Under the pieces are notes generated by a model. The model did no database searches. It saw nothing but the letters and a program-made list of their open reading frames with translations, and was not told where the DNA came from. A DNA stretch of 13,107 nucleotides. Source: CAYWNK01 sp047639615 (GTDB taxonomy: Bacteria; Planctomycetota; UBA1135; GCA-002686595). The stretch's first letter is position 1. Each line of letters begins with the position of its first letter. Position numbers and translations under genes: made by a program. The DNA lies in assembly GCA_047639615.1 (NCBI GenBank), contig JBLIOL010000143.1, forward strand, positions 1 to 13,107, given 5' to 3'. This document shows positions 1 through 7,676 of this stretch, piece by piece.

Positions 1-1
1 C

Positions 2-526
2 GTTGCGGCGGCCCAGGCGGCCATCGACAAGGCGGTCGGTCTAGGCGTTGCCGATCGCGAGCGAGTTGTCGTGGGCGGGCACAGCTATGGCGCTTTCATG
101 ACCGCAAACCTGCTTGCCCATTGCGACTTATTCGCCGCAGGTGTGGCGCGCAGCGGAGCCTACAACCGAACCCTGACACCCTTCGGCTTCCAATCGGAGC
201 GCCGCACCTACTGGGAAGCGCCCGAGGCTTACTTCAATGTCTCGCCCTTCATGCACGCTCAGAAAATCGACGAGCCCCTGCTCCTGATTCACGGTGAGAT
301 CGATAACAACTCAGGCACCTTCCCGATCCAATCGGAGCGACTCTTCCAAGCCATCAAGGGCAATGGTGGAACCGCGCGCCTGGTGGTGTTGCCCTTCGAG
401 AGCCACGGCTATCGGGCGCGCGAATCGGTGCTACACGTACAAGCCGAGACCATCCGCTGGTTCGAGCGCTTCCTTGGGCCGAATGCCGGAGCCAGCGAAG
501 CCAAGTCAGGCGGTTCCTCCGACTGA
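2..526 (+). CDS. S9-family serine peptidase, glutamyl-endopeptidase-like, 3' part only
   Basis: This is the C-terminal 174 codons of a peptidase whose 5' end lies before the window; the reading frame is open from base 2. The fragment is the catalytic alpha/beta-hydrolase part of a prolyl-oligopeptidase (S9) family enzyme. The nucleophile elbow GGHSYG is at fragment residues 25-30 (Ser28), the catalytic Asp is in GEIDNN (Asp101) and the catalytic His is in ESHGY (His135), in the order and at the spacing expected. The stretches around RSGAYNRTLTPFGFQ and the IHGE.DNN loop closely resemble the glutamyl endopeptidase (S9D) branch known from plant chloroplasts and bacteria, so cleavage after acidic residues is possible but is inferred from the family. 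The last 15 or so residues are a low-complexity tail outside the fold. A GTG at 71 is an internal codon, not the start. It converges on the TPR lipoprotein gene with 26 nt between the stop codons. Confidence 0.9.
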   Translation, partial: VAAAQAAIDKAVGLGVADRERVVVGGHSYGAFMTANLLAHCDLFAAGVARSGAYNRTLTPFGFQSERRTYWEAPEAYFNVSPFMHAQKIDEPLLLIHGEIDNNSGTFPIQSERLFQAIKGNGGTARLVVLPFESHGYRARESVLHVQAETIRWFERFLGPNAGASEAKSGGSSD

Positions 527-552
527 TCCGAGCGCCCCGCAGTTCTCAGGAT

Positions 553-1521
553 CTAGTGACCCGCCAGCTCAGCCTCGGCGGCGATATAGCCGAAGGCTGA
601 GGTTGCGGTGTGACTGGCGATAATTCCCTGCCACATAGCTTGAGCCTTGGCGGTCTCTCCTTGCATCCAGCGCTGCATGGAGAGTCCGTAGCTCAGGGTG
701 GAGTTTGTGACAGCATCGGAGTGAACGCCGTCATTCTTGGGGGCGATTTGGTCGACGCTGCGCTCACCCTTATAGAGCAGCGCCAGATCCCAATAGGTTT
801 GGTTTTCGATGACGTCCATGGAGGCCGTGATGTGGGCGACGGAGGCCTTAGCTGCCTCTGGACGATTCAGCCGCGAGAGAATGATGAAGCGCCAATAGGC
901 TGTGCTCACATGATTGTCATCGTTGCGGTCGGTCTTGAGAAAACGCTGGTCGTAGGCGAGTAGAGCGCCATCGAGATCGCCTTTCAGGTATCTGGCAAGA
1001 CCCAAGTGGTACCAGATGTTCCCCTGGGTGTTGCCGATGGGGGTCTTGCGTTGATTGGGAACACCGTCGGCCTCGGTGCGCAGAGGGGCATCGCCTGCGA
1101 GCACAGCGGCGCGCTCGAAGTCCAGAATAGCCAAGTCGAGCTTCCTCACGCTGATGTAGCGGTGGCCCCGATGGCGCAGCAGGCGGTAGCTCGCCGGATG
1201 GGTCTTCAAGCCCTCGGTGTAGACGGCGATCGCATCCTCGTAGCGCGTGAGATAGCCAAGTCTCCGGCCATACCAGATGATGGCCTCTTCACTGTCTGGG
1301 GCGTTCTCGAACGCGGCTCTTGCTCGGTCGAGGTTGCTCGTTAGTTTGGCTAGGGTCGCCGCTTCGATTGACGGCATGCTCAAGGGCTGGCCCAGCAGCG
1401 AGTGCGCGTAGTAAGGCTCCGATTCTGCTTGGCTCGTTTGCTTGTCCGAAGGTGGGCTCTGGCATGCACCAGTCCAAAGCGCAAGAACAGCAACGGTGAC
1501 CAAGGTGACGATGGAAGGCAT
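553..1521 (-). CDS. TPR-repeat lipoprotein of unknown function
   Basis: A 322-residue protein with an N-terminal hydrophobic stretch (about residues 4-16) ending at Cys20 in the context WTGAC-QS. This fits a lipoprotein signal peptide, although the -3 position is Thr rather than the usual Leu, so lipidation is likely but not certain. The mature part is helical with tetratricopeptide-like units at about 77-110 (WYGRRLGYLTRYEDAIAVY), 111-144 (LDLAILDFERAA) and 166-198 (NIWYHLGLARYLKGDLDGAL); the C-terminal third is more divergent. TPR arrays are protein-binding scaffolds; no catalytic motif is visible, and no partner is evident from the neighbours. The start at 1521 is supported by the signal peptide directly after it; no strong Shine-Dalgarno sequence precedes it. 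The first few codons overlap, antisense, the 5' end of the DUF1624 remnant. The function is unknown. Confidence 0.8.
   Translation of the reverse strand: MPSIVTLVTVAVLALWTGACQSPPSDKQTSQAESEPYYAHSLLGQPLSMPSIEAATLAKLTSNLDRARAAFENAPDSEEAIIWYGRRLGYLTRYEDAIAVYTEGLKTHPASYRLLRHRGHRYISVRKLDLAILDFERAAVLAGDAPLRTEADGVPNQRKTPIGNTQGNIWYHLGLARYLKGDLDGALLAYDQRFLKTDRNDDNHVSTAYWRFIILSRLNRPEAAKASVAHITASMDVIENQTYWDLALLYKGERSVDQIAPKNDGVHSDAVTNSTLSYGLSMQRWMQGETAKAQAMWQGIIASHTATSAFGYIAAEAELAGH
568..601. terminator. Hairpin at the convergent S9 / TPR gene ends
   Basis: CTCAGCCTCGGC (568-579) pairs with GCCGAAGGCTGAG (589-601) with one bulged A and a 9-nt loop, giving a stem of about 12 bp. It lies 42 nt after the stop of the S9 peptidase and inside the last codons of the opposing TPR gene. 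No T-run follows on either strand, so it is not a classical intrinsic terminator. A role as a transcript end shared by two convergent genes is inferred from position only. Confidence 0.35.
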
Positions 1522-2128
1522 GCAGCAGAGCCTACCTTCAACCTGGCATTTGGTGGGTTGGGGCTTTGGCCAATGGCTGGATGCCCGGCGAGATGAGCCT
1601 GAGCTGGGGCGTCAGGCTGCGCGCTTGCTCGGAGTTTGGGGAGCCCTGGGCCTTCTCGTGTTCCTGTTGCAGCGCCTGGTCGACGGCTATGGCAACTTCT
1701 GGCTGCCGCGCACAGACGACACATGGTGGTGCTGGTTGCAAGTCACCAAGTACCCGCCAAGCCTTGCCGTCTGCGGACTCGAGTTAGGACTCATGGCGCT
1801 GCTCTTGGGGGCCTTCTTCCGCTTCCAGCCCGCTTCGTTTCGGCGCAACGGGCCACTGTTGGTATTCGGCCAGGTGGCCCTGTTCTTCTTCCTGACCCAC
1901 GTGCACCTCTTGATGCTCGTGCGCTACGCCTGGGACCGACTCGAGGGGGCGCCGCCGTTGGCGCTTGGGGGTACGTGGCTTAGGACTCTCTTAGTGCTGG
2001 CCGTGCTCTATCCCATTTGTCTGGGCTACCGGCGCCTCAAGCATGCCTTCCCGGAGAGCTTGCTGCGTTTTTCTAGACGAACGAGACGTAAGTGGTCAGC
2101 CCCGACGGGTCTTAGTCCTTCGAGCTGA
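1511..2128 (+). pseudogene. N-terminally truncated DUF1624 / HGSNAT-like membrane protein
   Basis: The frame encodes the C-terminal half of a multi-pass membrane protein of the DUF1624 family (heparan-alpha-glucosaminide N-acetyltransferase catalytic-domain-like; related to acyltransferase-3 proteins). The diagnostic stretch is LQVTKYPPSLAV, followed after a transmembrane helix by GPLLVFGQVALFFFLTH. Four hydrophobic helices are visible, at about 1690, 1775, 1860 and 1990, against roughly twice that number in full-length members of about 370-400 residues. Recognisable similarity begins near 1545 (LVGWGFGQWLDARRD); the N-terminal half, which carries the conserved periplasmic and catalytic part in this family, is absent, and in its place is the 5' end of the opposing TPR gene. 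An ATG at 1511 preceded by AAGGTGA could start a 205-residue product, but that motif is also TPR coding sequence, so this may be coincidence. The last 20 or so residues after ESLLRF are basic and atypical. Best read as a deletion remnant, or at most a short non-catalytic membrane protein. Confidence 0.65.
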
Positions 2129-2170
2129 TGCGAGCGCTGAACATGCTGATCCCGCCGCGCCCGCCGCACC

Positions 2171-2719
2171 CAGAGCAACGGAGCCATCTCGATCGACACC
2201 GCCGACTTGGACGGCGTTAGTGATCCGGAAGTGATCGCGGCCTAGAACTTGAACAACATCGTCGCCTCGTACGACAACCTCCTCGGCCCCAGCATTGATC
2301 CTAGAGGGACCAACTACTGCGGCCCGGCTGTAGTTAATTCTTCGGGCAACTCCGCTTCGATCAGCGCCTACGGTTCCGAGCAGATCGCCGGACTTTGCGT
2401 GCGCCTGGAGGCCTCCGGTCTGGCCTTGAATCGGTTCGCGATGTTCCTTAACTCGCAGACCCAGGGGCTCGTCATGCCCCCTGGCTCCCAAGGCAATATC
2501 TGCCTCGGCGGAGCCATCGGGCGCTACCGCCTGGACATTCTGCCCACGGGGGCGTCTGGGTCCGTTGCCTTGGCCCTGGACCTGAAAGACACACCAACAC
2601 CGACCGGGCCGGACTCGATCCAACCTGGTCAGACCTGGCAGTTCCAGCTGTGGTTCCGGGATCAAAACCCGGCCAATACCAGCAACTTCACGGACGCTGT
2701 ATCGATCACCTTCCAGTGA
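2171..2719 (+). pseudogene. Remnant of an FG-GAP/VCBS-type secreted protein with planctomycete C-terminal domain
   Basis: Two pieces lie in the same frame. Bases 2171-2242 encode a segment containing AISIDTADLDGVSDPEVIAA, which resembles the calcium-binding loop of FG-GAP/VCBS repeats (normally DLDGDGDPD; here two loop positions have changed). A TAG at 2243-2245 interrupts it, and the frame then runs open to 2719. The second piece contains YCGPA, QTQG, GNICLGGAIGRY, DTPTPTG and QPGQTWQFQLWFRD, then a SNFTDAVSITF end. From memory this matches a C-terminal domain of about 130-150 residues found at the end of secreted planctomycete proteins, often after VCBS or similar repeats. There is no signal peptide and no Shine-Dalgarno site; the only start after the stop is a TTG at 2249. 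Upstream in frame there is a TGA at 2147-2149. A truncated, nonsense-interrupted relic of a large extracellular protein is the best reading. If expressed from 2249, it would be a 156-residue cytoplasmic fragment. Confidence 0.65.
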
Positions 2720-2762
2720 GATCGGTTAAGCGCCGGCTGGGTCGGGCTTGCGGTCTCCGGTA

Positions 2763-2789
2763 GGGGAGTGCAAGCGTGCGCTACTCCCC
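2763..2789. terminator. Hairpin downstream of the VCBS remnant
   Basis: GGGGAGT (2763-2769) and ACTCCCC (2783-2789) form a perfect 7-bp stem, with a small inner GCA/TGC pairing across AGCG. It lies 44 nt after the stop of the plus-strand remnant. No T-run follows directly (CAGAGAGCAGTTCGATTTTCC). A terminator role is inferred from its place between convergent genes. Confidence 0.35.
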
Positions 2790-2812
2790 CAGAGAGCAGT
2801 TCGATTTTCCTG

Positions 2813-2848
2813 AGGTATTCCGCCCGCCATTCGTGGGGCGGAATACCT
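2813..2848. terminator. Perfect 13-bp inverted repeat between convergent genes
   Basis: AGGTATTCCGCCC (2813-2825) and GGGCGGAATACCT (2836-2848) are exact reverse complements around a 10-nt loop. It sits 65 nt past the stop of the minus-strand PhoD-like gene and 94 nt past the plus-strand remnant. TTTT lies before the stem on the plus strand (2805-2808), so the minus-strand transcript has AAAA after the hairpin and not a U-tract. A factor-independent terminator is therefore not supported in its classical form; a bidirectional RNA-end or RNase-barrier hairpin is the likeliest role. Confidence 0.5.
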
Positions 2849-2912
2849 AGGTGTTTGAGAGAACCGGCCATTGCCCCTCTTCCTTCCGCATGCTCAGGAA
2901 GGTGCCGGACAC

Positions 2913-4940
2913 TCAGCGCTTGAGCTGGTCCTCGTTGAGTGAGACCTCAAAGATCTTGCGACCATCGCGATTGATCCAAGTTGCCAGCAGGGTTGCCGGG
3001 GTCCGGCTGGTATCAGCAACCATGCGCATGAACACGTGCGGTTCCACAGCGTGATGCACCAGGTGGGGATGGGGCACATCGAGGCTCGCGATGGTACTGC
3101 TGTGCATGGGGCTGACCACGAACTGCCAGAGGTCGTAGCCGATGCGCTCCTGCATGGGATAGCGCAAGGCGCGTGAGACGTGGATGTCACCGCTCATGAG
3201 CACACAACCTTCGATCTTGTGCTCTGCGATGAAGTCGAAGATGGCCTCGCGCTCGTAACGATAGGTGTGCCAGTCGTCCTTCTCGCCGTTCTTCTTGTCG
3301 TCCCAGATCATGCCGGTGAGGATGACCTTGAAGGTGGCGCTGCTGGCGCGCAGCTCGCGCTGAAACCAAGCCCACTGCACCTTACCTAGACAAGTCGGTT
3401 GGTCTGGATCGACGAAGGATGGTTCGGTTCGGCTAAACCAGCGTGGGTCGAGGAGAAAGACTTCTACAGGCCCATAGCGGAAACTGGTGTACACACCTTG
3501 GCCGCCCTGATCGGTCTCGTGACCGAAACTACGATTGGCCCTGTAGTCCACGAAGGCCTGCCGAGCGACCTCCTTGCCTGTCCAGTCTCCATGGCCATCG
3601 TTCTTTCCGAAGTCGTGATCATCCCAGGTACCCCAGCTTGGGATCGTGCGGATCATGGACGCTATCTCCGGTTGGGCTAGGAAGCGACGATGCCTGGATC
3701 GGGCTACATCGAGATCGGCGGAGTCGACGTAGGGCGTGTCGCCCATGAACACAAAGGCCTCGCAGCCCTCGTCTCGTACGCGTGTCCAAATGCGGTCCGG
3801 AGTAGAGGGCGCACACGATCCGAAACCGATCGTGACCCGGGCTGGTTCGCCATCTGTGGGCGGAGTGCGGAAGCGGTTGGCTGGCCCGGAGCTAACCAGG
3901 GCCTCGCCCCGCTTGATTTCGTAGGTCCACAGGGTGTCAGGGCTCAGACCACCTACATCAAATACGACGGTCTGATCACGCTGATCTGCGCTGGCCGTCT
4001 GTGTCGCGCTCCCGGCCCGCGCGCCGCCTGGGCCGCGCACCGAAAGTCCATAGGTGCCTGGCTCGGAGGGCCTGTACCACAGGCGCGCCTCGGTGCTCGA
4101 CACGTGCCCGAGCATCGGGCCAGTGGGCTTCTCCGCCGGCTTCGGAGTCGCTACTACCCGCGGCGCCTGACCGCTGCGAACGAGCCTTACGTAGGCCTCG
4201 AGCGCGCCGAAGAATCCCTTTGCCACGTCAAGAGCCTGCACGCCGACGGCTGGCGTCCCATCCTTACGGAAGGCTTTGTCGAGCCAGAGGCTGCTGACCA
4301 GGAAACGGCCCCGGCCGTGAGCACCTTCGAGCAATGCTGGATGTTCTGGACCCGCGCTTGAGGTGAGCAGAACTCGGAAACCGCGCCAGCTGGTCAGGGA
4401 CTCCCAAATAGCGTGACGAGCCTGATGTGTGTCTATGCCTGCACTGCCCGCACTCGTCCAACTTTCAAGTAGCGGGTGGTCCGCTGCTCCGGCCACGATC
4501 TGAAGCGGCGCGAGATCTGTGTCGCTGCGCTTGGTGTGTAGCCCAGGGGGCAAGTACGTCAGAGTGGCTCCGTCCTGATCGCTCTGGGTCATTTCCAGAA
4601 CCACTCCGCCGGCCTCTACGAAGCTCTGCAGTGCATCGCCATGGGTGGAGACGTACTCGTGGTAGGCAGGGTCGTTGTTAACGAAAGAGCCAAATACGAT
4701 CAGGTCGACCCCGAGTGCCGTGGGCGAACGCTTGAGATCGAGGGCGGCCACATCTACGGAAGCGGCTTCGAGTAGACGTGCCACTCCCGTCGCACCTTCG
4801 GTCCACTGGTCCTGGTATTCTAGGACCGCAGCCTGAATCCGCTCAACGGAGGTTGTCGAGGGAGACTGGGCAAACAGATCCATTCCACTAGCCAGTAGCA
4901 GGAACGCGGCCGCAAACGACTTGAGGGGGGAGTGGTACAT
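2913..4940 (-). CDS. Secreted ThuA/GATase-like domain fused to PhoD-family phosphatase
   Basis: A 675-residue protein. Residues 1-25 are a Sec signal peptide (hydrophobic AAAFLLLASG, probable cleavage near FAQ-SP), and this is why I chose the ATG at 4938-4940; the frame is open to 5183 but that extension is not leader-like. Residues about 33-255 resemble a ThuA / class I glutamine-amidotransferase-like fold: DLIVFGSF, FVEAGGVVLEMT, HPLLESW, GRGRFLVSSLW. Residues 273-358 are the Ig-like N-terminal domain of PhoD proteins. Residues 369-675 are the metallophosphatase: GFGSC (372-376), MGDTPYVDSADLD (from 399), WDDHDFGKNDG (439-449) and SGDIHVSR (583-590), which supply the conserved metal-binding Asp, Asn and His residues. 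PhoD enzymes are phosphodiesterase/phosphomonoesterases using Ca and Fe, acting outside the cytoplasm to release phosphate; that specificity is inferred here. The gene is divergent from the DUF1592 gene and appears monocistronic. Confidence 0.87.
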   Translation of the reverse strand: MYHSPLKSFAAAFLLLASGMDLFAQSPSTTSVERIQAAVLEYQDQWTEGATGVARLLEAASVDVAALDLKRSPTALGVDLIVFGSFVNNDPAYHEYVSTHGDALQSFVEAGGVVLEMTQSDQDGATLTYLPPGLHTKRSDTDLAPLQIVAGAADHPLLESWTSAGSAGIDTHQARHAIWESLTSWRGFRVLLTSSAGPEHPALLEGAHGRGRFLVSSLWLDKAFRKDGTPAVGVQALDVAKGFFGALEAYVRLVRSGQAPRVVATPKPAEKPTGPMLGHVSSTEARLWYRPSEPGTYGLSVRGPGGARAGSATQTASADQRDQTVVFDVGGLSPDTLWTYEIKRGEALVSSGPANRFRTPPTDGEPARVTIGFGSCAPSTPDRIWTRVRDEGCEAFVFMGDTPYVDSADLDVARSRHRRFLAQPEIASMIRTIPSWGTWDDHDFGKNDGHGDWTGKEVARQAFVDYRANRSFGHETDQGGQGVYTSFRYGPVEVFLLDPRWFSRTEPSFVDPDQPTCLGKVQWAWFQRELRASSATFKVILTGMIWDDKKNGEKDDWHTYRYEREAIFDFIAEHKIEGCVLMSGDIHVSRALRYPMQERIGYDLWQFVVSPMHSSTIASLDVPHPHLVHHAVEPHVFMRMVADTSRTPATLLATWINRDGRKIFEVSLNEDQLKR

Positions 4941-5369
4941 GCGTTTCAAGGAGAGGGTCGGGGTGGGTCGGGCGGGGGTGGATTCTCCGAGCGCCGCAGC
5001 ACTGGCGCAAGGGCAAGCGCTGCTGCATGCTTCGACGCAAGCTGTCCAGGCTCGTCGGAGATTCGGAACGGCTCGAAGCGGCACTCTTGCCGGTGTGGAT
5101 GCAATGCCCCGGGCCGGCCATCGCACTGCGCAATAGACCGTCCTCGGCTTGTGAATATTGGTGATGACGTAGCCGGATATCAAGCCAGCTCTGACACTCT
5201 GTGAGATCTTCAGCCTGGGTGCTTACTGGCATCAAAGCCGGGCCAGTAGGGTGGGGCCGAGAACCGCCCGACGCATGTCGCTGTCGGTCTGAGTACGACC
5301 CTTGATACAGTTGGATCAACAACGCTTACCGCACGCTCGTGCACTGATGGAAGCACGCAAGCATTCGGA
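4941..5369. other. Divergent intergenic spacer, no gene seen
   Basis: These 429 nt separate the minus-strand PhoD-like gene from the plus-strand DUF1592 gene and should hold both promoters. I see no tRNA, small-RNA fold or conserved ORF; the in-frame minus-strand extension to 5183 has no coding character that I recognise. The best promoter-like sequence is on the minus strand: TTGATA (5178-5183) and AATATT (5154-5159) with an 18-nt spacer, which would give a leader of about 200 nt before the PhoD start at 4940. On the plus strand TTGATA at 5302-5307 has no good -10 partner. A GGAAG at 5349-5353 lies 16 nt before the DUF1592 ATG, too far for a good ribosome site. All of these are weak. Confidence 0.3.
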
Positions 5370-7676
5370 ATGAGCACTCGTCAAAGATATCTGGGGTCCT
5401 TGAGCATCTCTCTGCTGACTGTTGCGCTCTGCACTGCCCAGTCCGGACGCGCGAAGACGCCCGCACCTGACTTTATCACTGGTGTCCCAGCGGATGAGGT
5501 CTTCGACGAGGCCGTCAAACCGTTCCTCAAGAGCTACTGCACCAAGTGCCACAGTAGATCCAAGAGGAAGGGGGAGGTGGTCCTGAGTGGAATCAGCTCC
5601 GACTTGGCCGCAGGCCAGGACATGCACACTTGGAAGGCTGTGCTCAAGCAGCTGGTCCTTGAGGAGATGCCTCCGGCTAATCGAAAGCAGCCGAACAAGG
5701 TGGAGAGTGACGCCGTGATCCGCTGGATCAATGCCGAGCTCGACAAGTCAGGCAACGCCTCTGACCTCTATGCGAAATTGGAGAGCCCCTCTTTCGGCAA
5801 CTATGTGAACCATGAGAAGCTCTTCAGCGGAGAGGTCGAGACCGAGCCCTTCTCACCGGCACGCCTGTGGAGGACCAGCCCTAATGTGTTTGACAACATC
5901 AAGTCCGGCTTCGGTGGCGACGTAAGGCACCTGAGGCAACCCTTCTTGCTCGAAGACAAGATGGGCATCAAGGACTACGCCAACATGCTCTTTGCTGACT
6001 CGGCGGTGGTGAACACCCTGCTAGGCAACGCTGGCAACACTGCTGACCACCTGATCAGGACAGAGTACTTGGCTATCGCCTCGGCAGGTACCGCTCCAGC
6101 CAAGTCAGAACTCACTTCGGTGCTCAACCAGCACTTCAAGCGCGTTGTCTACAGGGACGCTACCGAGAGTGAACTGGACAACTACTGCAAGCTCTTCGAG
6201 AGAGCAGTAGGGGAGGGCGGTCACGCCGAGGCTCTGCGCGTGGTTCTGATGGCGGTCATGCTGCACCATGAGTCGGTCTACCGGCTAGAGATCGGTCTAG
6301 GAGCCGAGGGGAGCTCAGGCCGCCGCATGTTGTCGTCGACTGAGCTGGCCTTCGCGCTTGCCTACGCGCTAACCGACCACCGCCCAGATGAGGCTCTGCT
6401 TGAGGCAGCCCGGGATGGGGAGCTAGTCAGCCAGGAGGATGCTCAGTATCAAGTCAAGCGCATGCTTGAGGACGACAGCATCGAGAAGCCCAGGACGCTG
6501 CGCTTCTTTCAGGAGTTCTTCGGCTATGCCCAAGCCCACAAGATCTTCAAGGACGAGAAGCGCTCCGGTGGCTTCGCCTACTACGGCGAGAACTACCCGA
6601 ACATGTACGAGCGGGATGCGGACTTCTTCGTGATGCACATCCTTGAAGAAGACAAGGACGTCTTTGAGCGGCTGCTTACGTCTGACGAGTACTTCATTCT
6701 CAACAGGCAGACCTTCAGGAATACGGTCTACGACTTCTACAAGCAGAACCAAGCCGAGCTGGACGCTGGCGTGTTCCCGGAGGCCAAGCAGCAGGAACTG
6801 CTGCTGCGGCTAGACCTGAAGGGCTGGCACGAGCTCAACGAGAAGTACTTCCTGCACAACTTCAACCGAGGCTTCAATGGCAGCATCAGGGCCATCAAAC
6901 AGATCGTCAAGGAGTGCGGGGATTGGAAGAACACGGAAGACGAAGAGACCTTGCTGCACAGCATGCAGCCGCTCTACAAGAAGTATCCGATGGTCTACGA
7001 CCTCAGGGACGATGAGCAGGACTTCCTCTTGCCCCAACCCTACAAGCGCCCGAATCGCGCCGGCATGCTGACGCACCCGGCTTGGCTGATTGCGCACTCC
7101 TTGAACGATGGTACCGATCCCGTTCGCCGTGGTAAGTGGGTCAGGGAACGCTTGCTGGCAGGCGTTGTGCCCGACATACCCATCACCGTGGACGCCACGG
7201 TTCCTGAGGATCACAGCAAGACTCTCCGGGAGCGATTCAAGATCACCGAGAGCAAGGAATGCTGGCGTTGTCATGTGAAGATGAACCCTCTGGGCTACAC
7301 CTTCGAGATGTTCGATGACTTCGGCCGGGTCCGCACGCAGGAGCAGCTTGGAGATGGCGGCAGCAAGCCCATCAACGCCAGGGGTGAACTACAGGGCACC
7401 GACGAAAGCGGCGTGGATGGGAAGGTCGAGGATGCCTTGGAGCTGATCGGACGACTGGCCAAGTCGGACAAGGTGCGCCAGTCCATAATCCGCCACGTGT
7501 TCCGTTACTACATGGGCAGGAATGAGATGCTTTCCGATTCCAAGACCCTGATCGCTGCGGATCAGGCATACCTGGAGAGTGGTGGGAGCTACAAGGCGCT
7601 GGTGATCTCGCTGCTCTCCTCAGACTCCTTTCTCTACCGCAAACAACTGGGGCCGGCCTCGGGGTACAGCAAATGA
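5370..7676 (+). CDS. Exported DUF1592/DUF1588/DUF1585 protein with two CxxCH motifs
   Basis: A 768-residue protein with a Sec-type leader (residues 1 to about 28; RQR then SLSISLLTVAL). An N-terminal planctomycete-cytochrome-c-like segment (41-125) holds CTKCH at 57-61, in the family context FLKSYCTKCHS...KGEVVLSG, and MPP at 100-102. A DUF1592-like region follows (about 315-450). DUF1588 (about 563-660) starts at RAGMLTHPAWL, continues with TDPVRRGKWVRERLL and contains the second motif CWRCH at 631-635 followed by MNPLGYTFEMFDDFGRVR. DUF1585 (about 680-757) ends RYYMGR...SLLSSDSFLYRK. The length and order match the family. The CxxCH motifs suggest c-type haem outside the cytoplasm, but the substrate and electron partner are unknown. 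Its stop overlaps the ATG of the DUF1552 gene, a pairing seen widely in Planctomycetota and Verrucomicrobiota. Arg codon use is unusual: about 14 AGG and 3 AGA in some 49 arginines, unlike the genes on either side. Confidence 0.92.
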   Translation: MSTRQRYLGSLSISLLTVALCTAQSGRAKTPAPDFITGVPADEVFDEAVKPFLKSYCTKCHSRSKRKGEVVLSGISSDLAAGQDMHTWKAVLKQLVLEEMPPANRKQPNKVESDAVIRWINAELDKSGNASDLYAKLESPSFGNYVNHEKLFSGEVETEPFSPARLWRTSPNVFDNIKSGFGGDVRHLRQPFLLEDKMGIKDYANMLFADSAVVNTLLGNAGNTADHLIRTEYLAIASAGTAPAKSELTSVLNQHFKRVVYRDATESELDNYCKLFERAVGEGGHAEALRVVLMAVMLHHESVYRLEIGLGAEGSSGRRMLSSTELAFALAYALTDHRPDEALLEAARDGELVSQEDAQYQVKRMLEDDSIEKPRTLRFFQEFFGYAQAHKIFKDEKRSGGFAYYGENYPNMYERDADFFVMHILEEDKDVFERLLTSDEYFILNRQTFRNTVYDFYKQNQAELDAGVFPEAKQQELLLRLDLKGWHELNEKYFLHNFNRGFNGSIRAIKQIVKECGDWKNTEDEETLLHSMQPLYKKYPMVYDLRDDEQDFLLPQPYKRPNRAGMLTHPAWLIAHSLNDGTDPVRRGKWVRERLLAGVVPDIPITVDATVPEDHSKTLRERFKITESKECWRCHVKMNPLGYTFEMFDDFGRVRTQEQLGDGGSKPINARGELQGTDESGVDGKVEDALELIGRLAKSDKVRQSIIRHVFRYYMGRNEMLSDSKTLIAADQAYLESGGSYKALVISLLSSDSFLYRKQLGPASGYSK

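Noticed and set aside
2096..2665. 189-codon open frame on the minus strand
   Set aside because: The opposite strand carries the recognisable FG-GAP-like and C-terminal domain sequence; the minus frame has no family signature.
3690..4361. 223-codon open frame on the plus strand
   Set aside because: It is antisense to the PhoD-like gene, whose conserved motifs are on the other strand; composition suggests a shadow frame.
4941..5183. In-frame extension of the PhoD-like gene to an upstream ATG at 5183 (756 residues)
   Set aside because: A clear Sec signal peptide begins at the ATG at 4940; the 81 extra residues have no leader character and would bury it.
4941..5369. A possible RNA gene or small ORF in the long divergent spacer
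   Set aside because: No tRNA-like clover leaf, riboswitch core or conserved short peptide could be recognised; the few open frames are arginine-rich shadows.
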